A stretch of DNA of 64,000 bases from Bacteroidales bacterium (lineage in GTDB: Bacteria > Bacteroidota > Bacteroidia > Bacteroidales > P3), in NCBI GenBank assembly GCA_017451385.1, contig JAFSPS010000014.1:1-64000 (forward strand), written 5' to 3'. The position numbers and the translations under genes were made by a program. The first letter of the stretch is position 1. Each line of letters begins with the position of its first letter. Below are positions 26,451 to 38,507 of this stretch, in pieces. The notes below the pieces were generated by a model, which did not search any database, was not told the DNA's origin, and saw only the letters and a program-made list of their open reading frames with translations.

Positions 26451-27737
26451 ATGACGCCTCTATTCTTCTTTTTTGGAAACTTCGGGAAAGAACATACTCA
26501 GTATCCCAGCGACTACACACAAAACATATTCAAAGAGTTCATATCAGAATCAAACAATAAGGTGCAGATTATCGTTCATCGCAGCGATAATCTGCTTTAT
26601 TATGGGTATGTACGGAAAATTGATAAAACAAACACCTTTGGAATTGGGGTTGCCATCGACAAAGTGTTTACAGATACAAGTCGCCTCTTTGACTTCTTTG
26701 ATGACATATACTCCCAGTTCGCCTTGTCAGGCATAATCATTGCCATATCTACGAACGGGAAAACAATAATTAAGACAGATAACATACAAGACGAAAAAAA
26801 TGCAATAGAACAAAGTAAGATAAAATTAGAAAAAGAGATACTTGATATAGATACAGAAGAGCTACCACCATTAAAGCTATCTGTTTCAAAAGACATTCAT
26901 ATAAAGACAAGTTTAAGTTCTCCTCAGGAAGAAATAATACAACTTCTTAAAACTTATTCTAATATATACATTGGAAAGAAGAACTCTGATATACGCCGCA
27001 TTGATGATGTAAAAAATACAATAAAAAAACAGAATGAAAAAATACAATCACTTAGCACAGAACTTGATAAAGAAAAGAAACGAAATAAAAATTTCAAGAC
27101 TGTCTTCATTCTGTCTTGCATCATCGTTTTCTGTATTTTTTTCTTAATCAATCTTTTTAACAAACAAAACTACCAAGAACTAAAAATAGGAGAACTATAC
27201 GACACCATCAAGATGCAAGACGAAGAAATTGATTCTCAAATAAGAATCAATAAAACGATTGAGAAAAGTCTTCAAAACATAAAATATTACACATATACCG
27301 TAGGTCCATCCGTCAATGAACATGACAGTTATGACAACTCTTACATCCTTTGGCTGGAATCTGAATTAGACATAAAACTGCTGTCTTTCGATGTTAAAGC
27401 CGATAAATCAGGCGATATATGTATAGCCTTATTTGATAGCACGGACAATAAAATAGCCACATTCACACAGTATATTTATGGGAAAACAACCTGTAAAATA
27501 GATTGTAACTGTACTATTCGGCGTGGATTATACTATCTAAAAATAATAAACAATGACAACGACAATATCATAAACCTTCTATATCATAGCACATCACAAC
27601 GTGACTATGAGAATTATAAGATTGGTCCACTAAAAATCAAAGGTACTTGCAGTTACCAAAACAGAAACAATGCAAATCAACGTTTTTCAAATGGCTATTA
27701 TCAATATTTCTACAATATTCAATACAAAATACTCTAA
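26451..27737 (+). CDS. Single-span membrane protein, last gene of the GTPase operon
   Basis: 428 residues. The ATG at 26451 begins one base after the stop of the protease gene; a TTG nine bases earlier overlaps that stop. Residues 1-110 are a globular domain whose TFGIGVAIDKVF...FDFFDDIYSQFALSGIII stretch aligns with the N-terminal domain of the protein at 24388. A coiled coil (about 180-215), a transmembrane helix (about 217-238) and a beta-rich outside domain (about 275-428; LLSFDVKADKSGDICIALFD) follow. This repeats the architecture of the protein at 24388, so the two may form a heteromeric receptor. AT-rich codons throughout mark it as part of the same transferred block. Confidence 0.65.
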   Translation: MTPLFFFFGNFGKEHTQYPSDYTQNIFKEFISESNNKVQIIVHRSDNLLYYGYVRKIDKTNTFGIGVAIDKVFTDTSRLFDFFDDIYSQFALSGIIIAISTNGKTIIKTDNIQDEKNAIEQSKIKLEKEILDIDTEELPPLKLSVSKDIHIKTSLSSPQEEIIQLLKTYSNIYIGKKNSDIRRIDDVKNTIKKQNEKIQSLSTELDKEKKRNKNFKTVFILSCIIVFCIFFLINLFNKQNYQELKIGELYDTIKMQDEEIDSQIRINKTIEKSLQNIKYYTYTVGPSVNEHDSYDNSYILWLESELDIKLLSFDVKADKSGDICIALFDSTDNKIATFTQYIYGKTTCKIDCNCTIRRGLYYLKIINNDNDNIINLLYHSTSQRDYENYKIGPLKIKGTCSYQNRNNANQRFSNGYYQYFYNIQYKIL

Positions 27738-27766
27738 TAGTCGTCCCTGATATTAACAAAAAAATG

Positions 27767-27893
27767 TATTTTTGCATACCAACAACATATATTTTAGTAC
27801 GTGAAACGCTAACGACAAAGACATACAACATTTTTAACGTCAACATGAGCAATTCCTAACACGGATTGAACGATATTCAAACAGTGTTTGAAT
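27767..27893 (+). promoter_or_regulatory. Possible promoter and palindrome before the flavodoxin-like gene
   Basis: TATTTTTG (27767-27774) fits the -7 box. A perfect 19-nt palindrome, ATTCAAACA-G-TGTTTGAAT, lies at 27875-27893, about 60 nt before the ATG at 27954. It could be an operator or a leader hairpin; there is no T-run after it, so a terminator is unlikely. Confidence 0.45.
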
Positions 27894-27953
27894 GGCCTAA
27901 ATCCTTGAACGAGGACAAGAGAACATAACACATCAACCATTAAGCGTCATATC

Positions 27954-28577
27954 ATGAAAGTACTCCTCATCAACGGCAGCCCACGCCGCAACGGCAACAC
28001 CTACACAGCCCTACACGAGATAGCCTCACAACTGGAAACGGACAACATAGAGAGCGAGATAGTGCATATCGGCGTCAAGCCCATACGCGGCTGCATAGCA
28101 TGCAACCAGTGCGCAACCCGACAGCTGGGGCATTGCGTGTTTGACGACGACATCTGCAACAGCATTACCGAGAAGCTGCGTGCCAGCGATGCCTTGGTGG
28201 TGGGCTCTCCCGTCTTTTACGGACAGCCCAATGGCACACTGCTGTCACTGCTGCAGCGCATGCTATATTCTGCCAGCGATGCGGCACAGAACAAGCCTGC
28301 CGCCGCGGTGTGCGTATGCCGTCGTGGTGGCGCCACGGCAGCCTTCCAGACACTGACCATGCCGTTTCAGATGCTCAACATGCCAGTGATAACATCGCAG
28401 TACTGGAACATAGCCTACGGCCGCGCCGAAGGCGAGGCAGCCCTTGACAGCGAAGGCATGCAGACCATGCGCACCCTCGCCGATAACATGGCGTGGCTGC
28501 TAAACAAGATTCACGCCAACGGAACGCCCGACTACCCCACTCGTGAACCGTGGCAACCCACCCACTTCATCCGTTAG
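27954..28577 (+). CDS. Flavodoxin-family / NADPH-dependent FMN reductase-like protein
   Basis: 207 residues with a flavodoxin-like fold: the FMN phosphate loop INGSPRRNGNTY at residues 6-17, a CIACNQC motif near 47-53, and SPVFYGQPNGTLLSLLQRM around 83-101. The family carries out NAD(P)H- or ferredoxin-linked flavin electron transfer; the two-Cys CxxC resembles that of iron-sulfur flavoproteins but with too few Cys to hold a full cluster alone. Cytoplasmic. Codon use returns to the GC-richer style of the main chromosome. A strong hairpin terminator follows. Confidence 0.85.
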   Translation: MKVLLINGSPRRNGNTYTALHEIASQLETDNIESEIVHIGVKPIRGCIACNQCATRQLGHCVFDDDICNSITEKLRASDALVVGSPVFYGQPNGTLLSLLQRMLYSASDAAQNKPAAAVCVCRRGGATAAFQTLTMPFQMLNMPVITSQYWNIAYGRAEGEAALDSEGMQTMRTLADNMAWLLNKIHANGTPDYPTREPWQPTHFIR

Positions 28578-28609
28578 ACAGCCTGCGAGCATATTGCACA
28601 GCATACAAC

Positions 28610-28651
28610 AAAAAGTGTTGAGTTATCAGCAGATAGCTCAACACTTTTTTT
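28610..28651. terminator. Bidirectional terminator between convergent genes
   Basis: AGTGTTGAG (28614-28622) pairs with CTCAACACT (28637-28645); T-runs flank the hairpin on both strands. It can end both the plus-strand flavodoxin-like gene and the minus-strand T9SS gene. Confidence 0.85.
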
Positions 28652-28728
28652 GTCTGAATGTCAAATCGAGAGTTGCTTTGCGAAGCAACAAAGCAACAAT
28701 CTCACACTTGGGGTGCTTTTTCTCTTGC

Positions 28729-31700
28729 CTACCGCACTATCAGCTTGCGTGCCACGGTCTCGTTGTCGCCGGTGTGGAGGATTATGGAGTATGTGCCTTT
28801 TGTATCTACGGTTATATAGTTGTCGCCACTGGCGGCAGGCATCTGCACGACGAGGCGACCCAGCATGTCGTATATCTCTATTGTGCCGTTGTCGTCAACG
28901 CCTGTGGCGCTGATGGTCACCAGATGTCCCACGGCGACGGGGTTAGGATAGACAGAGAGCGAGAGAGGTGCCGCCAGCGACTTGCCAGAATTGACGCAGA
29001 TGGTGTCGGAGTGCATATAGCTGCCAGCCACTAACACCTCGGCAAAATAGCATCCACCGAGTGGCAGATAGCGCGTGCCGAGAGTGTCGGCATAATAATC
29101 GTTGGTGGCGCCGGGGATTTGCACATAGAGGCCGTAGGGGTGGTCGCAACGATACCAACGATAGCCACCATAGTCCACGCGCTTGGTGTCGGGGCCCATG
29201 GGATAGTGGTCCACCATCAGTAGGTTCTTCAGCTCGTAGCACTTAATTTTAGGACGCATATATTCGGGCGAGACGAAGAGGTGCAACACATCAAGGCTGT
29301 CGCAGCCCACGCTGTTGCCGCCCGGAATATTGTGCTTGAAGACGCCCGTAGTGTCGTGCACGGTGCCGTGCCATGAGAAAGGCAGTGCCGTGCGCATAGT
29401 GTCATCCCGCACAGTTGAATGGTTGAGCGTGAGATAGAGCGTTATGATGCTGTCGCAGCCGTTGGCGGCAACGGTCTTTACGCTGGGCAACGTGGTGGAA
29501 TAGGCGTAGGTGATGCCATCTATCCATGTGTAGCTGTCGCATGCCGTCTGCCGGTCTATCCTATTGCTACCGTATCTTATAGTAAGATGCAACATTACGG
29601 TGCTGTCGCAACCATTGGCAGCAACAAAGCGGTGCGTCAGGTCGCTACGACTGATGGTAACAGCCTGATGCTCGTACCACGAATAGCTGTCGCAGGCAGA
29701 TGCCGAGGTGTCGCCATAGGTGTCGTGCTTGATAGTGATACGCATATAGACCGTGCTGTCGCAGCCCGCCGCACTCGTAAGACGCTGGCTCACAATGGTG
29801 TCGGAGACGAAAGTCATACCATTCCACCGGTAGCTGTTGCAAGCGGCAGCAGAAGTTGATGTCTGGGCAGTGTGATGCACTCTGACAGTAGTCTGCATGA
29901 CGGTGTCGCAGCTGGCGAGGCTGAACAGCGTGTCATAGACAACAGTGTCGGCACGGAGCAGTCTCCCACGCCACGGCACATTGTCGCAGGTGACCACCTG
30001 CTGGAAGCCTTGCACAGTGTCTTTAATATCAATATATATTGTGCCTATATTGTCGCAGCCCGACGGGTTGGGCTCTCTCTGCGTCAAGACGGTGTCGGCG
30101 GTGATGACAAGGCCGTTCCACACATAGCTCTTGCAAGCGGTGAAGGCGGTAGTGTATGTTGTAGAGTGGTTTATCGTGAAATGTATGGTCACGATGCTGT
30201 CGCATTCTGCCGCATTGGTCAGCGTCTGCTGGATGCTGTCGCTGGAGTAGTAGGTGGTGCCGCCCCAAACGATGCTGTCGCATTCCGTCAGCGTGCTTTC
30301 GGACGACGAGGAGTGCTTTATGGACAGAATCAGCGTGATGACGCTGTCGCATCCGGCGGCATTGGTGGTCGTATGCTGCGTCGTAGTGCTGGAGAAATAG
30401 GTGATGCCGTCTATCCATAGCAGGCTGTCGCACGCCGTCTTGTTAATGTCGGCAAAGGAGCTATGATTCACCGTCAGATGCACCTCATAGATGCTGTCGC
30501 ACACGCCCATGCCCGAGACAGCGTAGCTGACCGTAGTATCAGCAACGAAGGTCTCGCCGTTCAACACATAACTGTCGCATGCCGATACAGACTGTGGCAC
30601 AACGATGGCGTGCTGTATGGCAACTATTATCGAGGCCATGCTGTCGCATCCTGCCGCATTGGTGCCGTTCTGCGTTATGGTGGTATCGACCGTGATGGTC
30701 TGCCCCTGCCATGTGTAGTTCTCGCATGCAGAGACACTGTCCACGCTGCTCGTAGCACTGTTTATGGTCAGGTGCAGCGACACGACGCTGTCGCATCCTG
30801 CGGCGTTGACATAGGTGTTCTGCACCATCGTGTCGGCATTATATAGGCTGCCATGCCATGCAAAACTGTCGCACACCGTGGCAGAGGTGTCACCAACAAG
30901 CGGTGCATTGACCGTGAGGGTGAGGAAGGTGATGCTGTCGCACCCCGCCCTGTTTTGCATCAATGCCGTACTGTCGCGATATACGGTGTCGGTATGGAAT
31001 ACGAGTGGCGTGCCGTTGAAGGTGTAGGTGGCACCAGCGCATACAGCATCGACAATCTGCACCGTGTCGGCAGTATTAAGTATGAACGTAGCCGTCACAC
31101 TGCTGTCGCACTGTCCTATCGCCGTAGTGAAATGCTTGGTGTCGGTAGTATTAGTGGTATAGGTTGTGCCGTTCCACTCTATGGATGAGCAGAATGTCTG
31201 AGGTTCTAAGATGCTGTCGCGGCTGTGGTTGACGGTAAGGTTAAGCAGCAGGAGGCTGTCGCCGCCGCAGCTGCTGGTGCCTATAGCCACGGGTTCCGCC
31301 GTCGTGGAGGCATAGCGCGTGCCGTAGGCCCAAACGAGGCTGTCGCACACCGCCGTGTCGAGGGCAGCAGGAGCGTAGGTGTCGCGCGGACGTATGTACC
31401 AATGGGTTATGATGGTGGTAGGCGTGCATCCAGTGCGATAGACCTGTTCGGTGGTGCTGATGGTGCTGCCGGGCATTGCCGCCGTCACTTCGGCTGGGAT
31501 GTCCACACGACGGGGGCCGATAATCAGTATGCTATCAATGCCGAAGCCGGCACCGCCACGGTTGACATGAGCAAAGCGGCATTGTGCTTCGGCACCTGCC
31601 GTAAGGCTGCTGAAGTCGGCAGGAGTCGATTCCATCAAATACCAATAATCATCAGTAATAAACTCGTTGCCGTCCGAGTTGAAGTGGAACAAAGGAGAGC

Positions 31701-33477
31701 TGTTGATGCGTGTGGTGTTGTCGGCATCGAAATTGAAGCACGAGAGTATCACCTCGTCGTAGAAGGTGGCGCCGTCCACATATACGGCATCACCATAGAC
31801 CGCATTGGGACCACAGAACATATACAGCTTCATCGAGGTGCGCGAGGGGTCGGCAATGACGAAGCGCGGCGTGCTGGCAGTGCTGATAAACTGCATCATG
31901 TATATCTGCTCCTGATCGGAGAGGACGGTGTTGCCGATAAGGTTCTCGGCTTCCGGAGGCCACGCTGCGAGCGGATATTCGAACAGCGTCAGTCCGCCAA
32001 GTGCCGACATCGTGCCGTAGTAGTTGGGGATATTGTATATGTCATATCCCGTCAGGGCGTTGAAGCCGCTGCCGTTGAGGGCTGCATTGTCGTAGGACCA
32101 GCATGTGGGCGTGCCGTTGTCGAAGTCCTCATAGAGAAGGGTGTCCACCTCGCGCGTGACGTGGTAGCCCGTCTCACCCTGACAGATGGTGTCGTAGCGT
32201 TCTATGGTGCGCGCTGCTGAGGGAGGCAGCACGGTGAGCGTCTTGACTACCACCGAGTCGCATCCGTGGCTGTCGGTGAGAGTGTCGTTGATGGTACCTC
32301 CTTCGCTGAAGGTAACACCACCCCATGTGTAGGGCAACTGCGCGCTGCCTATCACGTTGGTCGCCGTGGTCTGGCTGCTTTGGTGCACCGTCAGCGTGAG
32401 CAGCCTGATGCTGTCGCCACCGCAACGATTGGTGCCTACCACCACGGGCTGTGCGCTTACCGAAGCGGTGCAGTTGCCATACTGCCACACGAGGCTGTCG
32501 CAGACAGCGGTATCGAGCGCAGGGCCGTAGTTGGACGAGCCGTTGCCGATATACCATGTTGTGACCACTATCGTTGTGTCGTAGCCGTCAACGATGTACG
32601 TCTGCTCCGTCGTCAGCGACGTGCCAAGGCTGGCAAGCGTCACCTCGCTGGGGATATCCACACGGCGTGGACCCATGATGAGGATGCTGTCGATGCCGAA
32701 GCCGGCACCACCGCGGTTGACATGAGCAAAACGGCATTGTGCCTCGCTGCCCGCCGTGAGGGAGGCAAAGTCCGTAGGCTCAGATTCAAGGAGATACAGC
32801 TCATCGTCATTGACAAACTCGTTGCCATCTGAGTTGAAGTGGAAAAGCGTCGTATTGTTTATTCGTGAAGTGTTGTCGTTATCGAAATTATAACAAGAGA
32901 GCAGCACCTCATCATGGAAGACAGAGCCATCCGTCCACCCTGGGTAACCATACGTCACATTGGGAGCGCAGAAGAAAAGAAGCGACATGGTGGTACGGGA
33001 AGGGTCAGCGACGACAAAACGCGGCGTGGTTATCATGCTTATGAACTGCGATAGATAACTGTTCTGCGCTGGGGTAAGACTCTCAGGGGCAACATTCATC
33101 AAAGCCTCGGCATCTGTGGGCCATACCCCCAGAGGATATTCGAAGAGCGTCTGCGTGCCGATGGCAGAAACCGTACCATACTGCGCGTCGTTATATACAT
33201 CATAACCCGTCAAGGCGTTGAAGCCACTGCCGTTCTGCTGCGCCGTGGTACGCGTCCACGACAAGGGCAGCCCGTTGTCAAAGGTCTCATAAAACAAGGT
33301 ATCTATGGCACGAGTGATGTGATAGCCCGTCTCGCCGCGACACACCGTGTCAAGACGATAAACATAGCGACGACTAAGCTGTGCCGATACTTCGACGGGG
33401 AAAAACGACGCCACAACAAAAGCAAATATCGCAAGGACAAAGAATGATATACTGCTGGAAAACTTATATTTTTTCAT
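28729..33477 (-). CDS. Giant T9SS type A secreted CDS-repeat protein
   Basis: 1582 residues. The ATG at 33477 opens a signal peptide ending near VSAQ. Two long, clearly duplicated N-terminal domains follow, each with DT(I/V)C-GETGYH, DTLFYE-FDNG, HVNRGGAGFGIDSILI-GPRRVDIP; they look like choice-of-anchor J / MAM-like jelly rolls. The centre consists of many 60-70-residue units with paired 'CDSYxW' and 'GCDSxxxLxLTI' motifs. The C-terminal 75 residues are a type A sorting domain (VYPNPVAVG, IYDMLGRLV, final KLIVR). Export is by Sec then T9SS. Adhesin-like function is inferred from architecture. The microsatellite at 33527 is immediately upstream. Confidence 0.88.
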   Translation of the reverse strand: MKKYKFSSSISFFVLAIFAFVVASFFPVEVSAQLSRRYVYRLDTVCRGETGYHITRAIDTLFYETFDNGLPLSWTRTTAQQNGSGFNALTGYDVYNDAQYGTVSAIGTQTLFEYPLGVWPTDAEALMNVAPESLTPAQNSYLSQFISMITTPRFVVADPSRTTMSLLFFCAPNVTYGYPGWTDGSVFHDEVLLSCYNFDNDNTSRINNTTLFHFNSDGNEFVNDDELYLLESEPTDFASLTAGSEAQCRFAHVNRGGAGFGIDSILIMGPRRVDIPSEVTLASLGTSLTTEQTYIVDGYDTTIVVTTWYIGNGSSNYGPALDTAVCDSLVWQYGNCTASVSAQPVVVGTNRCGGDSIRLLTLTVHQSSQTTATNVIGSAQLPYTWGGVTFSEGGTINDTLTDSHGCDSVVVKTLTVLPPSAARTIERYDTICQGETGYHVTREVDTLLYEDFDNGTPTCWSYDNAALNGSGFNALTGYDIYNIPNYYGTMSALGGLTLFEYPLAAWPPEAENLIGNTVLSDQEQIYMMQFISTASTPRFVIADPSRTSMKLYMFCGPNAVYGDAVYVDGATFYDEVILSCFNFDADNTTRINSSPLFHFNSDGNEFITDDYWYLMESTPADFSSLTAGAEAQCRFAHVNRGGAGFGIDSILIIGPRRVDIPAEVTAAMPGSTISTTEQVYRTGCTPTTIITHWYIRPRDTYAPAALDTAVCDSLVWAYGTRYASTTAEPVAIGTSSCGGDSLLLLNLTVNHSRDSILEPQTFCSSIEWNGTTYTTNTTDTKHFTTAIGQCDSSVTATFILNTADTVQIVDAVCAGATYTFNGTPLVFHTDTVYRDSTALMQNRAGCDSITFLTLTVNAPLVGDTSATVCDSFAWHGSLYNADTMVQNTYVNAAGCDSVVSLHLTINSATSSVDSVSACENYTWQGQTITVDTTITQNGTNAAGCDSMASIIVAIQHAIVVPQSVSACDSYVLNGETFVADTTVSYAVSGMGVCDSIYEVHLTVNHSSFADINKTACDSLLWIDGITYFSSTTTQHTTTNAAGCDSVITLILSIKHSSSSESTLTECDSIVWGGTTYYSSDSIQQTLTNAAECDSIVTIHFTINHSTTYTTAFTACKSYVWNGLVITADTVLTQREPNPSGCDNIGTIYIDIKDTVQGFQQVVTCDNVPWRGRLLRADTVVYDTLFSLASCDTVMQTTVRVHHTAQTSTSAAACNSYRWNGMTFVSDTIVSQRLTSAAGCDSTVYMRITIKHDTYGDTSASACDSYSWYEHQAVTISRSDLTHRFVAANGCDSTVMLHLTIRYGSNRIDRQTACDSYTWIDGITYAYSTTLPSVKTVAANGCDSIITLYLTLNHSTVRDDTMRTALPFSWHGTVHDTTGVFKHNIPGGNSVGCDSLDVLHLFVSPEYMRPKIKCYELKNLLMVDHYPMGPDTKRVDYGGYRWYRCDHPYGLYVQIPGATNDYYADTLGTRYLPLGGCYFAEVLVAGSYMHSDTICVNSGKSLAAPLSLSVYPNPVAVGHLVTISATGVDDNGTIEIYDMLGRLVVQMPAASGDNYITVDTKGTYSIILHTGDNETVARKLIVR

Positions 33478-33526
33478 CTTTTCGGATGCTTTTTTATTCA
33501 ACAATTCGTTTGTTTTTTTTCATATT

Positions 33527-33650
33527 TCTCACAATTCACTTCTCACTATTCACCATTCACAATTCACTTCTCACCATTCACAATTCACAATTCACAATTC
33601 ACTATTCACAATTCACTATTCACAATTCACTATTCACAATTCACTTCTCA
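33527..33650 (-). repeat. Short tandem repeat of TTCACAAT / TTCACTAT units
   Basis: About 124 nt made of 7-8 nt units such as ATTCACA and ATTCACT. It fills the space between the stop of the upstream outer-membrane protein gene and the leader of the T9SS gene. Read on the minus strand it is GTGAATTGTGAATAGTGAAT. A single remnant, GGTGAATTGTGAATAGTGAG, occurs at 61371-61391, just upstream of the RNase Z gene. Confidence 0.9.
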
Positions 33651-34595
33651 CTACAACCATCTGTCACGCAAACCGGTTATCTTGTAGGGGTTGACCCACT
33701 GCAGGCGGTCGCCGAAGTTGAGGTCGTACTTCAGCCGCACACCCATGCTGAGATAGCGCAACGACGAGATGGCGCTACTCTCAAGGCAATGGTTATACTT
33801 CAACTCTTTGTCCACCAGCTCCACCATGCTGCCGTCGCCACTGCCCTTGATGCTGTTGAGACCAAAATCGACGAAGAACGAGACCATCAGATGGTTCTCG
33901 TTGCTTACGGCGTAGCGGTAGCCCACTTCAAGTGCCGCTGCCACCGTCAGCCAGTTGGATTCGACATCATATTTGCCATCGCGCGCCGGAATCTTCCTAT
34001 ATTCTATCGGCATTGGGAGCGTCACGCCCATGCCGTCAACCTCCTCGCCAAAACTCAGCATAGCCTCGCCATATTCATATTTGGCTGATGCCGAGACTGG
34101 AAACAGCAGTCGCACTCCTGCCTCCATGAAGAAATGGTCTTTCTGATACAACGCCATGACAGGCAGCGTGAGATAGGTCACGCTGTAGTCTTCGCGCGCA
34201 TTAGCCGAATAGGTGATGACATGGCTTAGGCGTTTCTCGCTACCATCGTTGCCGAAAACAGGCATCTCTCCCATTCCCTTGGTCTCCAGCTCGTCGAACT
34301 TCACCGTGCTGCCGCCATAGGTCACGCCCAGAGCAGCATGAATACCCCAAAAAGAGGTGAAAAGGTGAGTGTAGCCCAGCTCAAGATGCCCTCCAATGCC
34401 GGGCACCGTGGGGTTGAAGATGTTTCCGTTGGCCATCATCTCATGAACTCCTACACCTATTGTGGCGGTAAAATTGGACACTCGCTGCAAGCGCAACATG
34501 CCACGCTGTTTCAACGGCACACGCTCATAGCCCTGCCCTTGTACGCCTACCACGGCACCAAAAAGCAATAAGGTAATTAGTAATACTTTTCTCAT
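33651..34595 (-). CDS. Outer-membrane beta-barrel protein
   Basis: 314 residues. I start at the ATG at 34595, which gives a signal peptide (MRKVLLITLLLFGAVVGVQGQ); a long in-frame upstream extension crosses a repeat and is not credible. The mature part is alternating beta-strand sequence with Gly and aromatic residues (IGVGVHEMM, HLELGYTHLF, MGVRLKYDLNFGD), typical of small OmpA-like or porin-like barrels of Bacteroidota. No enzymatic motif is visible. It lies upstream of the T9SS giant on the same strand and may be cotranscribed through the microsatellite. Confidence 0.75.
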   Translation of the reverse strand: MRKVLLITLLLFGAVVGVQGQGYERVPLKQRGMLRLQRVSNFTATIGVGVHEMMANGNIFNPTVPGIGGHLELGYTHLFTSFWGIHAALGVTYGGSTVKFDELETKGMGEMPVFGNDGSEKRLSHVITYSANAREDYSVTYLTLPVMALYQKDHFFMEAGVRLLFPVSASAKYEYGEAMLSFGEEVDGMGVTLPMPIEYRKIPARDGKYDVESNWLTVAAALEVGYRYAVSNENHLMVSFFVDFGLNSIKGSGDGSMVELVDKELKYNHCLESSAISSLRYLSMGVRLKYDLNFGDRLQWVNPYKITGLRDRWL

Positions 34596-34620
34596 TAGCA
34601 GTATTTTATTCTGGTTTCTA

Positions 34621-34660
34621 TAAACAGGGGTTATATGCAACCCCACAGGGGTGAATATTC
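34621..34660 (-). repeat. Third copy of the hairpin plus TTGCATATAA repeat
   Basis: On the minus strand: CACCCCtgtGGGGTTGCATA followed by TAACCCC. It matches the copies at 15970 and 16023 and has a longer stem. It sits just upstream of the start of the outer-membrane barrel gene at 34595. Confidence 0.65.
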
Positions 34661-34759
34661 TAACCAACCGTTTTCTTTGCACTTCATTGTTGTTCTCCGT
34701 TGCCGAGGGAGTCACCACACCGTTCTCTTCACCTTTTCGCCACTCGTACATCACATCAA

Positions 34760-34812
34760 TAAAAGAAACCGAATGTCCCACACCATAGCGCAAGACCACA
34801 TGTGGGACATTC
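34760..34812 (-). terminator. Terminator of secA
   Basis: GAATGTCCCACA (34771-34782) pairs perfectly with TGTGGGACATTC (34801-34812). On the minus strand it is followed by GGTTTCTTTTATTG. It begins 12 nt after the secA stop. Confidence 0.75.
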
Positions 34813-34824
34813 GACTTTTATCGG

Positions 34825-38130
<3,306 letters not shown>

Positions 38131-38192
38131 TTTATGTCTTATTACATTATTATACAACAACTTATTCGTTATGATACAATCACACGAAACTG

Positions 38193-38224
38193 CAAAAATA
38201 ATAAAAATCAAAAAAATAGACAAC
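38193..38224 (-). promoter_or_regulatory. Probable promoter of secA
   Basis: On the minus strand TATTTTTG (38200-38193) matches the -7 box; 20 nt upstream is GTTG (38224-38221), one mismatch from TTTG. The leader would be about 55 nt. Confidence 0.6.
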
Positions 38225-38463
38225 ATCAACTTCAATCTACATTTTCCGTAATTTGCGTTTTACCTCCTCCGGCCCTTTCGCCACTTTGTATTCGTCATTC
38301 TTCAAACGGCTGCCAGAACATTTCGTTGTCGTCACTAAGCAACCTCCGTAAGCACCAAAGCAACCCTTCGTTAATTTCGTTCCTTTCGTGGTCGCTATCC
38401 TGCAATCAAAAGACTGTGTGGTAAAACTTTCGTCCCTTTCGCGTTCGCCACGCTGTGGTTCGA
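38225..38463. other. Divergent intergenic region secA / symporter with repeat remnants
   Basis: No gene. It contains several scattered TTTCGTGGTCG-like fragments (for example near 38386 and 38430), degenerate relatives of the 64-69 nt tandem repeat at 43326, between the two divergent promoters. Confidence 0.4.
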
Positions 38464-38495
38464 TTTGAGTTTTTGCAATCTATGTCGTACCTTTG
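38464..38495 (+). promoter_or_regulatory. Promoter of the sodium:solute symporter gene
   Basis: TTTG (38464-38467), 20 nt, TACCTTTG (38488-38495). The ATG at 38508 is only 12 nt beyond the -7 box, so the mRNA leader is probably fewer than ten bases. Confidence 0.75.
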
Positions 38496-38507
38496 CAGGC
38501 GTTTTTT

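Noticed and set aside
22396..27737. Classic integrative element or prophage boundary
   Set aside because: No integrase, transposase, attachment repeat or tRNA lies at the ends; only base composition suggests transfer.
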